A stretch of DNA of 64,000 nt from NCBI GenBank assembly GCA_022829145.1, contig CM040744.1, positions 7,041,001 through 7,105,000 of the forward strand, in the 5' to 3' direction. Origin of the DNA: Albula goreensis (lineage: Eukaryota > Chordata > Actinopteri > Albuliformes > Albulidae). The notes beneath the pieces were generated by a model. It ran no database searches, was not told where the DNA came from, and was given only the letters and a program-made list of their open reading frames with translations. A program made the position numbers and the translations under genes. Numbering within the stretch: position 1 is the first letter of the stretch; each line of letters begins with the position of its first letter. Positions 26,636 to 38,659 of this stretch are shown here, piece after piece.

Positions 26636-27852
26636 CTGCAGAGGGATAGAGAAAGAGAAAATAAACCGATTGTTACATTTTAGTACTCCTGATCCAGGAT
26701 GAACTCTTGCTGATCCCTTATCCATGAACACAGCGTTGTTAAACAGGAACTAAAGACTACAATCAGAGCCATATACTGATATCCCACTGCAGTAATCATT
26801 TAACAAAATATTAACTGGGTTTCTGTCTAATTTCTCTTAAACTTGTATTTTCCACAGATATTCCAAATGTATGAGGACCTTAATAATTTTTTGTTAATTT
26901 TCAATTTTTCTGGCTACAATCAAGACGAGAAAGGCCACAATCTGTTTAAACATTGCCAAATTAGAGGCCTACAACAGGGAGAACTTTGAAAGTAAGATGA
27001 AAACAACCTCCCATCCATTAATCAGGTATTTGGAAAACGTTTAGAAAGCTGAAGCTGAATAAAATGTCAGACTTTGAAAAGGGACATTGCGATGTATGTA
27101 TATTCGCTACTATTTTGACAGCAAGAGGAGAACGAGACCAGCATCTTGTATCTAAATAGAGGTTAATGTCTGGACTGACGTTTAGGACAGCAGTAGGTGG
27201 GATGAATTATTTATATAATAGCTTAAATCGTTCAAATAATAATATAGGAATTAGAGGTAAATTAGCTGTCGGTCAGTAAAGCAAATCACAACACCTTAAT
27301 CCAGGGATCTCTGGTCAAGAACACACAGAAATTGAATTAAGAAATCTGCTGTGGTCTGACGGACAACATTTTACCGAACTTAGCTAGCAAGTTAGTTAAC
27401 GTCAGCTATGTATCAAGCTAACAAAAAAATAAAAAAATAAACCGACATGGCAAAAGTTCGCTAGCTTTGGCAGTAATACGCAGACAAAAATTAAACAACG
27501 TAATATGCAGTATCGATGCAGCTACAATAAAAGGCACATGACTCCCCGCAGCCAGCACACCTATGTAATTAAACTTTACATATGGCAATATGAAGAGGCA
27601 TTCAGTTTGCTAATTTAGCGAACTAAGCCAGTGATGACAACTGACATGTCTGCCAACCATGTAGCCAACTTCTACCAAGGACGGTACGAAAACTAAAACC
27701 TTAGCTGACAGCTTGTTTCTCCTTGATCATCGCTTTTTTAAAAAAATCAACCAAGGAGCACGAGTTCAAGAAATCATTTAACCAACAAGCAAGAAAACCA
27801 TTGAGCTGTATATAATATCAGCTGTCAGAATTCCACACATTTGTCCTCTTAC

Positions 27853-28230
27853 CTCTTTGACGCAAGATAGCTCGCACATGACAATACGAAATCCTGCCAA
27901 CCGGTAACGCTATGACTATGCTTCCGAAAAAAAGAATTTGTACATGTGTGCATATGTGCTCCTGACAGTCGGTCGGTGCCGTGGAAGCTTTGACGTACAA
28001 CTGTTATGCAATTCTACTTCCTGTATAGAGATGCAGACCTCCAGTTTGAACCAGACTGCGCAGATCCACTAATCCTAATTTAATATGGATAGCCTTGGTT
28101 TCATCATCGGTATAAGTATACACTATTCCTTTTGGCATACGTTTCACAGGATCCCAGCAGCGACTCTGTGAATCAGCAGAGTCGAACCGAAAGGTGACGT
28201 CACTTTGCCGCCGCCATTTTTATTCATGCA
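27853..28230 (-). other. lmbrd2: Candidate noncoding first exon of lmbrd2
   Basis: A good minus-strand donor (CAAAGAG|gtaagag) puts the exon edge at 27853, and nothing coding lies between it and the next exon at 26635. The transcription start is not defined. It could be near the YY1-type site at about 28.22 kb or nearer 28.0 kb. If it is the former, several upstream ATGs with short frames precede the main start. Confidence 0.5.
28016..28220 (-). promoter_or_regulatory. lmbrd2 core promoter: CRE, YY1-type and ETS sites
   Basis: A full palindromic CRE (TGACGTCA) sits at 28195-28202. GCCGCCATTTTT at 28209-28220 is a YY1-type motif reading AAAAATGGCGGC on the minus strand, the lmbrd2 sense direction. 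ACAGGAAGT on the minus strand at 28016-28024 fits an ETS site, and another GGAAG core lies near 27920. The region is richer in CpG than its surroundings and lacks a convincing TATA box, as in housekeeping promoters. Confidence 0.6.
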
Positions 28231-28239
28231 GTTCAGTTA

Positions 28240-29500
28240 GTACAGGCAGGGCTATTCTTCAAAAAAAGACTGACGTTGTTGGGAATCGTTAATTCGGTTT
28301 TAAGTTTTATGGGCTGTAAGAAAAAACACAGTTTATCCAATCCAGAGACTGCATGCCTGAACATCTTTCGCGATGTCATAAAATAAGAAAAAATGTGCCG
28401 CTGTGCCTCACTGGAATGTAATATGACCGTAGCAGAAAATGCATGTAAATTGAAATATGTATCCATATTTTAAGCCTGTTACTCATTTGTACAAATAGTT
28501 TTACGAATCACATCCCCTCACTACCATCTATTTTTTCCACAGTTTATTCTGTAAACTTGTAACATTATGCCTGGAAAGCAAGGGTTTGTCCTCGAAGTGG
28601 TTACTCGTTTTGTGGGTCTGAATTAGGAAATGTGGAACAGGTAGCCTTGTTGGGTACCTGCGCAAGTATGGAGGTGTGGTGTGGAGCCCCTAGAGACAAA
28701 CTAATGAGACTGCAGGTCACAGAGTGATGCCTGGGTGGTTGAAATTCATATCAGTCTCTGTGAATCTGTTCAGAAGACTCAAAACCATTTGTTCGAGCCA
28801 TACAAAAACGACTCAATGAGATCCATGCTTGCATAGTGCATGGCAGGAATGTTGTTTGACAACTATGAATGAAAAGAAGGAACGCAAGTAGGATTTTTTA
28901 AAGTAGTTCAGCATGTGGTAGTACTCTCCTTTAGGCAAAAACCTCTCAGTCATCTTCAGTTATTTCACTTGAAGACAGCATGTACATTTACTGTTGTAAA
29001 ACAAAACAAAATTAGTGAACACACAAACTCATGAATAAGATGCACAATTATCTTTATTATGTTTTAGCCTGTTTTGTTTTACATACTGAGCAGTATGTAG
29101 TTTTCCTGTTAAAACAATTATGATTGTAATCCATGCCTTGGGCACAAGTGTAGAAACAATGATTTATTCCTACTTATGAAGTCAACCTACAAGAGAGAGA
29201 CATTGCTATTCAGTCACGTGTAAGGTAAATCCACACTAGACAATCTGCTTCCTGGTTTTTTGTAGTACAGTCTATTCATAATCACCTGTGACCACATTAC
29301 CGTTTCCCCATTTTATATTAATTTAAAAATGTGGACTAGATTTACATTCACATGCTTTCATTTTTGGAAATTGGAAAACTAGAAAAACAGCAATTTAGTC
29401 ACACACAAGTAATCCCCTGAAAGCCTTCTGGTGGGTGGCGGACTCTTCTCTTGCTCTTGCAAAGATAAGGAAAGGCAAATAGGATCCCCAGGATCTGCAG
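28240..29500. other. Noncoding DNA upstream of lmbrd2
   Basis: AT-rich unique-looking sequence. In human the SKP2 gene starts here head to head with LMBRD2, but no F-box or leucine-rich-repeat exon can be read on either strand. No repeats recognised. Confidence 0.5.
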
Positions 29501-29551
29501 GAGATCATCAGTTTAAAAAGAGCCAGATGTATGGGTGATCAAAATGGAGTG

Positions 29552-29776
29552 ATCCAAACAAATTCAAACACACATCCTGGTGTTCCAGAAGAAAATCCAT
29601 GTTCACAAACAGATCCCAGCACAGATATTCAAAGAGATTCAAACAAAGAGTCCAGTCTTCACAAACAGAATCCAAACCCCAGAATGGATTCAGTCGAAGA
29701 GATCCAAGGAGATCCAAAGACTGCGTCCAGTCTCCCAACAGCAATTCCATCCTTACAGTAGTACAACCATAGATGC
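29552..29776. repeat. Diverged 75-bp tandem repeat, three copies
   Basis: Copies start at 29552, 29627 and 29702, exactly 75 bp apart, each opening ATYCAA and then a purine-rich stretch; the third is cut short or more diverged. Because 75 is a multiple of three, the repeat leaves a frame open on the plus strand (29531-29758, 25-aa period starting IQ) and on the minus strand (29789-29511). No signal peptide, known domain or splice context suggests a gene. Confidence 0.7.
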
Positions 29777-29789
29777 ATTGAAAACTCAC

Positions 29790-32150
29790 ATCACATCAGT
29801 GTTTTCATGCACTCTGCACTGTGTCTGGAGAATTTTCCTTATCATAAGTACCTGAGAGCCATTTCTCGGCTGTTGTAGCAACTGTTTTAGGGAAGCAGTC
29901 CACCTGTTGCCTGATCTTAAATCCTATACACGAGAACATATTGGACAGCAAAGCAGCACTACTGCTTGGGATTATTCTTTAAATAGCACAGCACTTCCCC
30001 TGTTACTGCATGGATTACATGTGCGTAGAGTGGGCATCGCTAGCCACCAGTGTCCAAGACTGCGTGCATGAGTTTGCAAGCCTTGGCTGCTGAGCGGTAT
30101 AATCTGTGTCAAGTTCCTCTTAACTTTCCTTTTCCCAAAGTCTCCTTGAAGAATAGTTATTGCACGTAGTGTCTAGAAAGGTATGTGACCATCCAACATA
30201 GCCACAGGAGTTGGAAAAGAGGAGTCGGCAGAGACCCGCACATTACAATGAGATCATCCCTGAAGGCTTGTTTCTATACCGTATTGTATGTGTGTACACA
30301 TATTTGAAAATATGAGATTAAAAACAATTTTGTTCTGCATGCAATTATTTTTTATTCATATAAGGAATTGTTTTGTATAAATTTACAAAATGGTTCATGT
30401 TGATAGTTTATTTTTAATCATGTTTTTGGCATTTGTATTGCAATAATTAATTTGGGTTATGAATTATGCTGATCATATTATTTTTAACACAATGAGAGTT
30501 TTTGGTTTCTTTAAATAATGTTTTTTATGTTAGTCAATGAAATCCAAGTGGACGGGATTGATAAAACCTGACTATAAAAACAAAATGCGAATCCAATAAA
30601 CGCCACAGGGTGGCACTATTAACTTATTGGGGATTTCTTCTGACAGTTTCTTGCAACTCAATGAATGCTGCTTGTGGCCTTGTGCTGGTTATTTTCACAT
30701 CCAACTCCTGGTCTTCCAGTATTATCGATTAAATGTGATTAAGTTCTTAAATATGAATCCTTTAGACATATGCATCATATCTCAAGGCGACAGATATCCA
30801 TAAATTGTGTTGAATAAACAACTCCTTTAGAACTATACCATGAATGCATCTTGATCATGACTTATTCCGTTGCTAAGCTAATAAATCTCATCTCCTGCAT
30901 TTTCATGATTCTTTGTATTTATTCTTATGACTGAAACATATATTTTACAAAAATTGGTTATTGTGCTGGCCAACTTTCTCAAATTAATTTCCTTTTTGCA
31001 GTTTTGTGTATTTGTAGGCCAAAGTGCAGCAGTGTAATTCTGAGGTTTAGCCTGGAAATAAATCAAATTCAGTAAAAAGCTAAATCGGTTTATGAATTTC
31101 ACATGGACTGTAAAATACCACACAATGAAACACATCTGAGTTCTTACAATTGTACACTTTTGAACAGGAATAGATTAACATTATAGAAAAGGTGTATTCC
31201 AAAGAAAGTTGTTGACAGTTTTACGAATACAGAAGCAGTTATGGTGAAAAAACTCTGACCTTGAGGCAGTCAAGCAAACAAAGTCAGTGAATGCTACATC
31301 CTAGTAGCAGTAATGATCTGGAAAAACAGGCTTACACAGTAGGTGTTACTAAGTTAACCTTAAGCTACAGAGTAGGTTTGACATTGTACCCAAAGCTGAT
31401 CATGCATTTTGTATCCCCTTTTTAATGTGATTCATATTTTTAAGGATATCCATGAAGATATCAACTAAAAACATTTTTCATAGCTATTTCATCATAATGT
31501 CTGATAAGCAAAAGATTAATTTCATATCCACTGAGAATGTAATTTGAGCAAACACAATGGTGTAGAAATAAACACAAAACAGCATTATAAAAACAGCTTA
31601 TGGATACAGCTTTAACACAGAAATTTTGACATCAGTGGTAAATACAGTTTAGATCAAGAACATCTTATATGCTTATATGCAAGACATGCAACCTTGTGGC
31701 TGAATTAAAGCTGGTGTATCTTAGTATCAACCTTGTGGAAGTGATTGATTTTAACACCAACTACTTTTGCCTTTGGTCACAACACGAACAAGTCTGAACT
31801 TCATGTTACATGTGATGATAAATTTGAGGAAATGCATGCAAATTAGTGAGAGGAGATGTTTACAAATGAGGATGTATGAGGCATGCAATTCCCTGGTCCT
31901 CTATTAACCCAGGGCAGAGACCTCTAAGGACTTTTCTCATTTGCATGTGTCTGCTAGCAACAAAATTTTTATTCTTCCCTTCATAATACCATATTTCTCC
32001 AGTTGCGACTTCATTTGAATATGTCACCGCATAAATGCTAATTAATATGTTTTTCTGAAATCAAAAAGTTTCTCAAGCAACATGAGAATGACAAGTTGGC
32101 AATGAAAAAGAGATGGTCAAATAACCTCCTTATTGATATTGATTTTTCAT
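29790..32150. other. AT-rich intergenic DNA
   Basis: No coding exon, RNA gene or recognised repeat was found in this stretch. Short chance frames only. Confidence 0.5.
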
Positions 32151-32159
32151 ATCAATAGG

Positions 32160-32800
32160 ATAAGTATTGTAATGAAGTGAGGAAGTGGTGCTGTGAGCTG
32201 TGGCAGTGGGAGGTCGTGTTTGAAAAAGTGAAATATGGAGTCCAACAAGGTTCTGTTCTTGGGCCTGTGCTTTCTGACAATACATGATCCTTTTGAAAGG
32301 TTATCTTGATACATAGTGTCACATTCCATTGGTGTGCAGATGATGTGTGGCTATATGTCTCAAAGGAACCAGATGAAGCTTTGCCAGGAGAATAGTATAC
32401 AGCAATTTTGTGTCAGTAACAAAAGAAACTAAATGACACTTAATATATTGTTACTCAATTCTAGCACAAAAGAGATTATGGCAGACTTTAACATTCTTCC
32501 ATTCCTTTTTGTAATGAGGTTAGATGAATGGGCCTTAATGTGAATGGTTTGTTTTTAATTCTGAAATCGGAGATCCCTCTGTAATATGAGATCCTGACCT
32601 CTTCCTTTGAGGGTCATGTAAACAACATAACCACAAACTGAACCTTTGGGGAGCAGTGCCAAATGAAAAATATTTCCTATGATTTGAAGATACATAAAAA
32701 TACACTAATGCCTTTGCCACCTCAAGCCTCGATTATTCTACAGCCTCATGCCCTGACAATCCACACTGCTTTCGGTGAGCTGTCCACGTAGCCTAAAATG
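32160..32800 (+). mobile_element. LINE reverse-transcriptase fossil (L2/Rex1-like)
   Basis: In order on the plus strand one can read YGVQQGSVLGP (from 32234), CADDVWLYVS (from 32333, a decayed form of the YADD active site) and AFATSSLDYS (from 32710, matching the TSRLDYCN block). Spacing and order fit the palm of a non-LTR retrotransposon reverse transcriptase. Stops and frame changes show it is dead. The clade is a guess from motif wording. Confidence 0.75.
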
Positions 32801-35180
32801 TTACAATGCATTGATATAGGAAGATTCACCCAAGGAGCTGCAGAGAATGAGAGGAGCCATCAACTCACAATGCTAAGATGTGCACATGGACACAATGTTG
32901 AAATTTAATTTAAATTTAAAATTTCACAATGGTGCAATTTAAATGATATATGAAAATAATTTAGAATACACCTCACACATACTTCCTCTGAGTGCATACT
33001 ATCTCCCCCTCACATTGGAAATACTATTTGTTATCGTGACCCTGTCAACTGTCAAGAGATGAGCTGAAACAGACAGTGGCCTTGGAAATTTTCCGGTGCC
33101 TACAACAGCTGTTTGCTACTTATATCAAACAGTTCCCCATTTGAATATGGATAAATATAACTCATATGTTAGACTACCGGCAACAAATGCATATGAACAA
33201 AAACCAACATCTCTGTATGCAATGATCTGTAACTCAGGACTCAGGACAACCCAATCTGTTTTGACAGACTATAGCATTCTAATCTAACATTTCTAATTCT
33301 AATGTTTATTGGCTCTATTCAGTACATCACTAGACACTTAAAAATGAAAGATATATCAAATACTTACATGGATGCATTCTTTATTCCTGTGAAGAGTATC
33401 TATTTGCCTGTTTAAGAGAATGATTTATTCTTTAGAAGTTGGAACTGAGCATAAGTCTTTTCAGAGCAAAAGTGATTATACATTAATTTCATGAATTTTC
33501 CAACCTTTTAGACTTTTTCTCACTACTAACATCAATATAAACATACTTTTTGTTTGGTTAGTTTACTTCGATAAAAAGGAAAGATGCAAGCATGATTTTT
33601 TGTGCTTATTGATTTGAGAGCAGAAGAACAGAAATATGTGGTGAGATAGTGGAGTTGCAGCTGTAAATGAAAGGCATGAATGTTGGTGTGTGCTCACAGG
33701 CTGGGGTCCTCACTGGCCGACCCCAACCCTCATACTCTAGACCTGATTGGGTTTGGATTTATTTTTATTTAATACTCCAAAAGAACCAAAATGCCTAAAT
33801 ACTCTCTGTCCTAGTCATTCTGCTCTGTGTCTCTGATCTAGTTAACTGCTATACTTTTTGTGCTTATTTCACATTTATCACACTCATTGTGCACACTCCC
33901 TTGCACCCCAGAAGAGCAAGCTGGTGTTTTACATTATTGTTGGAAAATGACTCACAGCTTTATAACCAAACTCAGATTTGACAAACAAGACTACATCTCT
34001 TCAGCCTGTCTGAACAAAATGTGTTCTTTCAACTGCTGTGTAAGCACTAAATAAGAAATGTCCACTTTTAACAGAGAACAGCTTGTATGTCCAATTAGTA
34101 TGCATTAAAGCAATTATTTAAAGTTGCAGTGTGATTCATGTAGTTATAAAGTGTTGTGACCTGGCCAGGTACACATTGATGAAGCAAGAACTAGCTCAGT
34201 CTTCCCGGGGAAAGATCGGGGTTAAACCAATTAAATGTCATAAATCTATTTGCTCACTAATGACCACACCTGACTGGTGAGGCACTTCTGACTGCAGTTG
34301 AATATATATTAACTTCATGTTCCTCTAAAATTGTAAGCAGTATGTAACTGGTGATGTATCTGCATTGTGGAAAGAAGTGAGGGTTAGTTGATGCCAGTGG
34401 AAGTCAATCAGAGAGGGTCACTTTGGTGGGGTAAGTTAGCTTCAGTTGACTGTATGTTAAGTTGATACCTACCTATCACATCTCATGTTAGTTTTTGTTT
34501 CTTCCTTTCTACTCATAATTTGGAATCGTATCAAATAATTGTACAATAATTGCATTCAGTAACAGGTTGTTAACAATTGAATGTTTTGATGTATTGGAAT
34601 CAACCTTAAAATGTTCTGTGGGAACAATATTTGCACAGTAATACTGTCACACCTTCCTGCTTAGCAGGCAGCTAACAATACGGCCTATTTTCCCAAAAGT
34701 TGAAATAGTTGGCTGGGGTTTTTCCTATAGGCCTCCTAAATCAAGATATGACTCATTTCATCATCATTTGCTGGAAACTGAGGCTCTGTACAGAATGTAG
34801 AAAAACTTCTTGGCACTTCTTGCTGAAATAGTTTACAGTTCAGAATACTCCACTTCCATAGAGTACATGTGGGATGAATGAAATGATATTAAATGATACT
34901 AAATCTGTATCAAAGAGGCCTGTGTTATCAGTCCTGCACAGGGGCCTATAAGCTCTTTCTATGTTTTTCTTCACTATAATTTCTGTATTCCATTAGAATA
35001 AGATATCACCACCAACACCAATCAGTACAGAGGATCTGGTGTACTACAGCTCGGTGCAAGGAAACATTAGCACCCATTGGCTTGTGCAGGGTACAGAAAA
35101 ATTAGCCACCCTGATATCAAATCTTACATTTTATTTTGATTGATGAATTAAGGTGCCAGACAGATTCTCGTGTTTTTTTC
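32801..35180. other. AT-rich intergenic DNA
   Basis: No gene or recognised element. The first hundred bases may still belong to the LINE fossil. Confidence 0.45.
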
Positions 35181-35830
35181 TTAGTCAGTGAGTCTTGGCT
35201 TCAGCGGTACTGCTGTACATATCCACTGATTGACGTCCAGAGCCACTGAATTGAATCCACTGTGTCCATTGTGTGGAAATCATATCACTGGTCAGATCGC
35301 CACCAGCAGCTAATTCACAGCTGTTGGGACAGATGTCACCGTGCCAGTGCCATCTCGGTTTCCCCGGGTCCCCTGGTCGGCCCCCTCCCTCTGGCCCAGC
35401 GCCACTCCAGCGACACAATCAGGTCGTGCCCATTCAGGTGTGAGAACAGCCAGCTCTCCTTGTTTCCCAGTGCGCCACCACAACAACAGGCTGGGGTTCG
35501 AGGAGATCTTTGTTTGAAGTTTGATCCATGGGAAACCCTGGGCACAATGACTCAGGGGGACAATACGGGCACAGTGCTGTTGGTCCCTGGGGTGGCACAG
35601 CAGACCAGAGATCCCGTAACCTACCCCTGATTCACGGTCCCTCCCTGGGGGGGGACCACTCCCCAGGCCTACCTTTGCTGGGAGCTGAGGATGCTGACAC
35701 AATAGGGTGGATAGATTGACTTACATTAATTGAGGGCAGCACAGGGCACTGTTGCGTACAAGAGGGAGCTCGGGAGGCTTTGCAGCTGTCTGCTGTACAG
35801 GGACAGTGAGCGGATATTCACTGACATCAT
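35181..35830. other. GC-rich block with overlapping open frames
   Basis: This block is markedly richer in G+C than the DNA on both sides. It has open frames of 122 codons on plus (35262-35630) and 130 on minus (35702-35310). Both are rich in Gly, Pro, Ser and Gln and match no family I know, so base composition is the likely cause. An AP-1-like TGACTCA occurs near 35549-35555. A conserved regulatory element or noncoding transcript is possible. Confidence 0.4.
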
Positions 35831-38225
35831 CAAGTTGTGAGACGTGGAAGGCTACATTAATAGGAACAGATTTCAACTTATCAAAATGGTTTTGATTTTT
35901 ATGTTCATTTTTTTTATCAAATGCAAGTTGATGCATTTTAACAGCTTCATGCTGAAGATAAACCCAGCACTTTGTTTTTCACATGAAATAGAAACAGTTT
36001 TATGTTGTGAGCATTTTCATAGTGTAACTGATAAAGATGCAATGCATTTGGTGATGTGAATGGACAAGGCTTAGACTTAGACTTAGGTTTCTTTACAAGG
36101 CTACATGAAGGAAATATTTACAAGATGCAAAACATTGCTGCTAAGTGTTATCTTGCTTTGTTATTTTCTTTGCGTCACTTTAATGGAGTAGCACATCATG
36201 TTTTTAGGATACATTTTTAATTATCCTCCAACAAAGCACAAAAATACCCCTTCTTTTTCATGTTTTATACACACATTTTTTCTGAGCTTATGCTTACGCC
36301 TTCTGCCCTAAAATATCCTAATTTTATTTTATTCACATTAACTTGAATTAGTGTCAACTCTGCCTGGGTTTATGGAGCCATCTACATGTAATCAGTATAA
36401 TTGATGCAAATCCCCTGTTCTGTATATATACAAAGTGAGAGATTTTTCTCAAGCCAATAGCCATTGTGATGTGAAACATAAACAACGCAGCCAACCATGG
36501 CTGGCATTCCCCTCCATGCTTTAGGGCAAGTTTGCCTTAGTTACATATTAACACAGAGTGGTGCAATAGCAAGGCTTCCAAAGCAGCACCCCCTTTAGAA
36601 CAAGAAATTGACTGTTTTGCTGGCAAACCACTAAATAACAGCTGATATTTTCTTACCTCTTGATTGGCAGTGTCTCCACCCACAGTCATGTGGAAGTTGG
36701 TAGAAATATTGCTCTTCTTTAACAGCTAGCTTTTTGTAATTCAGTTCACAGCCTTTAAGAAATACAAAAATCACACGTGAACATGCAAATTTGGGTTTTG
36801 AACATGTGTTGAACATTTTAGTATGATAGTATGATACGATATGATTTTAGTATGACTTTTAGATGTTAAGCATTGTGTTATGTCAATGAGCCACTCATAG
36901 TAATTCATACAACCCTTTAGATCTTGTGATTTCTTGTAAAATGATAAAAAAAAAAGATATGAGTAGCAGTCAGGGCATTTCATGTCTTTAGAGTTACCAT
37001 GGAGCTTAGGCTCTGAAAAGAATTCCTGTTGGCTCAATGAAATTGATTGTTTGGTGTGACCAATCAATCATATATGGAGAAATCTGTGTCATACATATAG
37101 CAAGAAGCTCTGGAAAAATACTTTCTATGGTATTTCACACAGGATAAATAAAGCACTCTTCCATTCTTCTCACCTGGGCTCAGATAATACAGTTCTGTAC
37201 TATCATATCATATCTGTGATCAGTTAACATATTGTTGGCTGGGCTCAGTTTACCATAGAAATTTGACTGGCTCACCTCAGGTGTCACTGACCTACAATTA
37301 CGGCAGATCAGTGGGAATATGTCATGCTGTTTACCTTTTCAGACACGCACAGGTACTGCGGTGTCCCCAGTGGAATTATTTCCCATAGTTCTATGCAGAG
37401 GTACACATTTTTCATTTCCACTGTCTTTGTGGGGCACTTCTTAGCAATACACACAGCTTATAACTATATTGCTTATAACCATCTATGGATTTTGGGAAGA
37501 ATCTACTGCCTTTTTTACAAGTGTTGCGCAGCGGAGGTCTGATGAAAAGCTTCTTAAAATGATGGAAAATGAACGCTGGTGCGTCGGGGAGAACTCCTCC
37601 GCTATTTTAGGGGGCTTCAAACGTTGAAATAAAACATTGTAAAGAGGATTACCCCTTTCTAACAGCTCCACTGAAGAGTGCTGCTTCACTGCCTATCCAT
37701 CTTAATGCTTCTGCCAGGACTTCCCAGGTGTCCTGCATGCTAATGACACAAGACTGAGGCCCGGCCTTCTCTACTTTGCATTTTAAGAGTGCAGAGGCAT
37801 TCATCGAATTTAATTTATCTACAGGAATAAGAGAGGAAGAAAACTCCCTGAAAGAAATAAGCCCCATTTTCATTCCACAAATGCACTGAAGATTGTTGGT
37901 CTGGAGCTGTGGGGGCGATTAAGATCCCCTCATTGGTAGACCCCTAACCGAGTGCCGAAAAAAAAATGGTGTGTTTGTTTAGTAAAGTCGACAGGCCTGG
38001 CATGAAACTCCAAAGCCACAAACATTCTTACACAATATTCCTGGGAAAAGACTGTTATTTTTTAAATGAAAATTAAATAGGCTAGTAGTTGAACTAGTTC
38101 ATTCCAAAATATTAATTTTGCTCTTGAAAACAATGGAAGATTTTGTCTCAATGAGACATAATTCATGACTAGTCTAATGCAGTTTACACATTTAAACATA
38201 TTTAGACAAATGATAATTGAGGTTA
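35831..38225. other. Intergenic DNA, nothing recognised
   Basis: AT-rich with short low-complexity patches, such as TAGTATGATA repeats at 36820-36860. No coding exon could be supported. Confidence 0.45.
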
Positions 38226-38245
38226 GTGTGTGTGTGTGTGTGTGT
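38226..38245. repeat. TG microsatellite
   Basis: Ten uninterrupted TG units. Confidence 0.9.
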
Positions 38246-38620
38246 TTGTACATGTGGACATTTTTATTTACTTTATGCAGTAGGCACACCATGTCCATTT
38301 GTGCAAAAAGGCGTCAATCAAATTGGTAGTTTCAAAAGTTTGAGCTAAAATGTGGCATAGGATAGGACAGGACCATTGTGTCAGTTCACAACAAAGCGTA
38401 TTTATTGAAACAGATGGCTTGAAGAAATGCGTAGAATGAGGAGGAAGGAGGTTGATGTATTGGGGTTAGCTCTCGTGAAGGAGCAGGAGGAGGGGGGAGA
38501 ATGAGGGGGAGAGGGGTGTGACAAAGTAAAAGGAGGGACATGAATCAGAGTGACAGAGAAAAAGAGAGGGAGAGAAGATGGAGAAAAAAGTTAGGAAGAG
38601 ATATACAAACTGGGATACTG

Positions 38621-38656
38621 GTGTGTGTGCGTGTGTGTGTGTGTGAGAGAGAGAGA
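38621..38656. repeat. GT/GA compound microsatellite
   Basis: A GT tract with one C interruption passes directly into a GA tract. The preceding 38440-38600 is purine-rich (GGAGGA-type) low-complexity DNA. Confidence 0.9.
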
Positions 38657-38659
38657 CAG

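Noticed and set aside
35262..35702. Open frames of 122 and 130 codons on opposite strands
   Set aside because: They overlap head to head in GC-rich DNA, match no family, and have no start or splice context; reported only as a compositional block.
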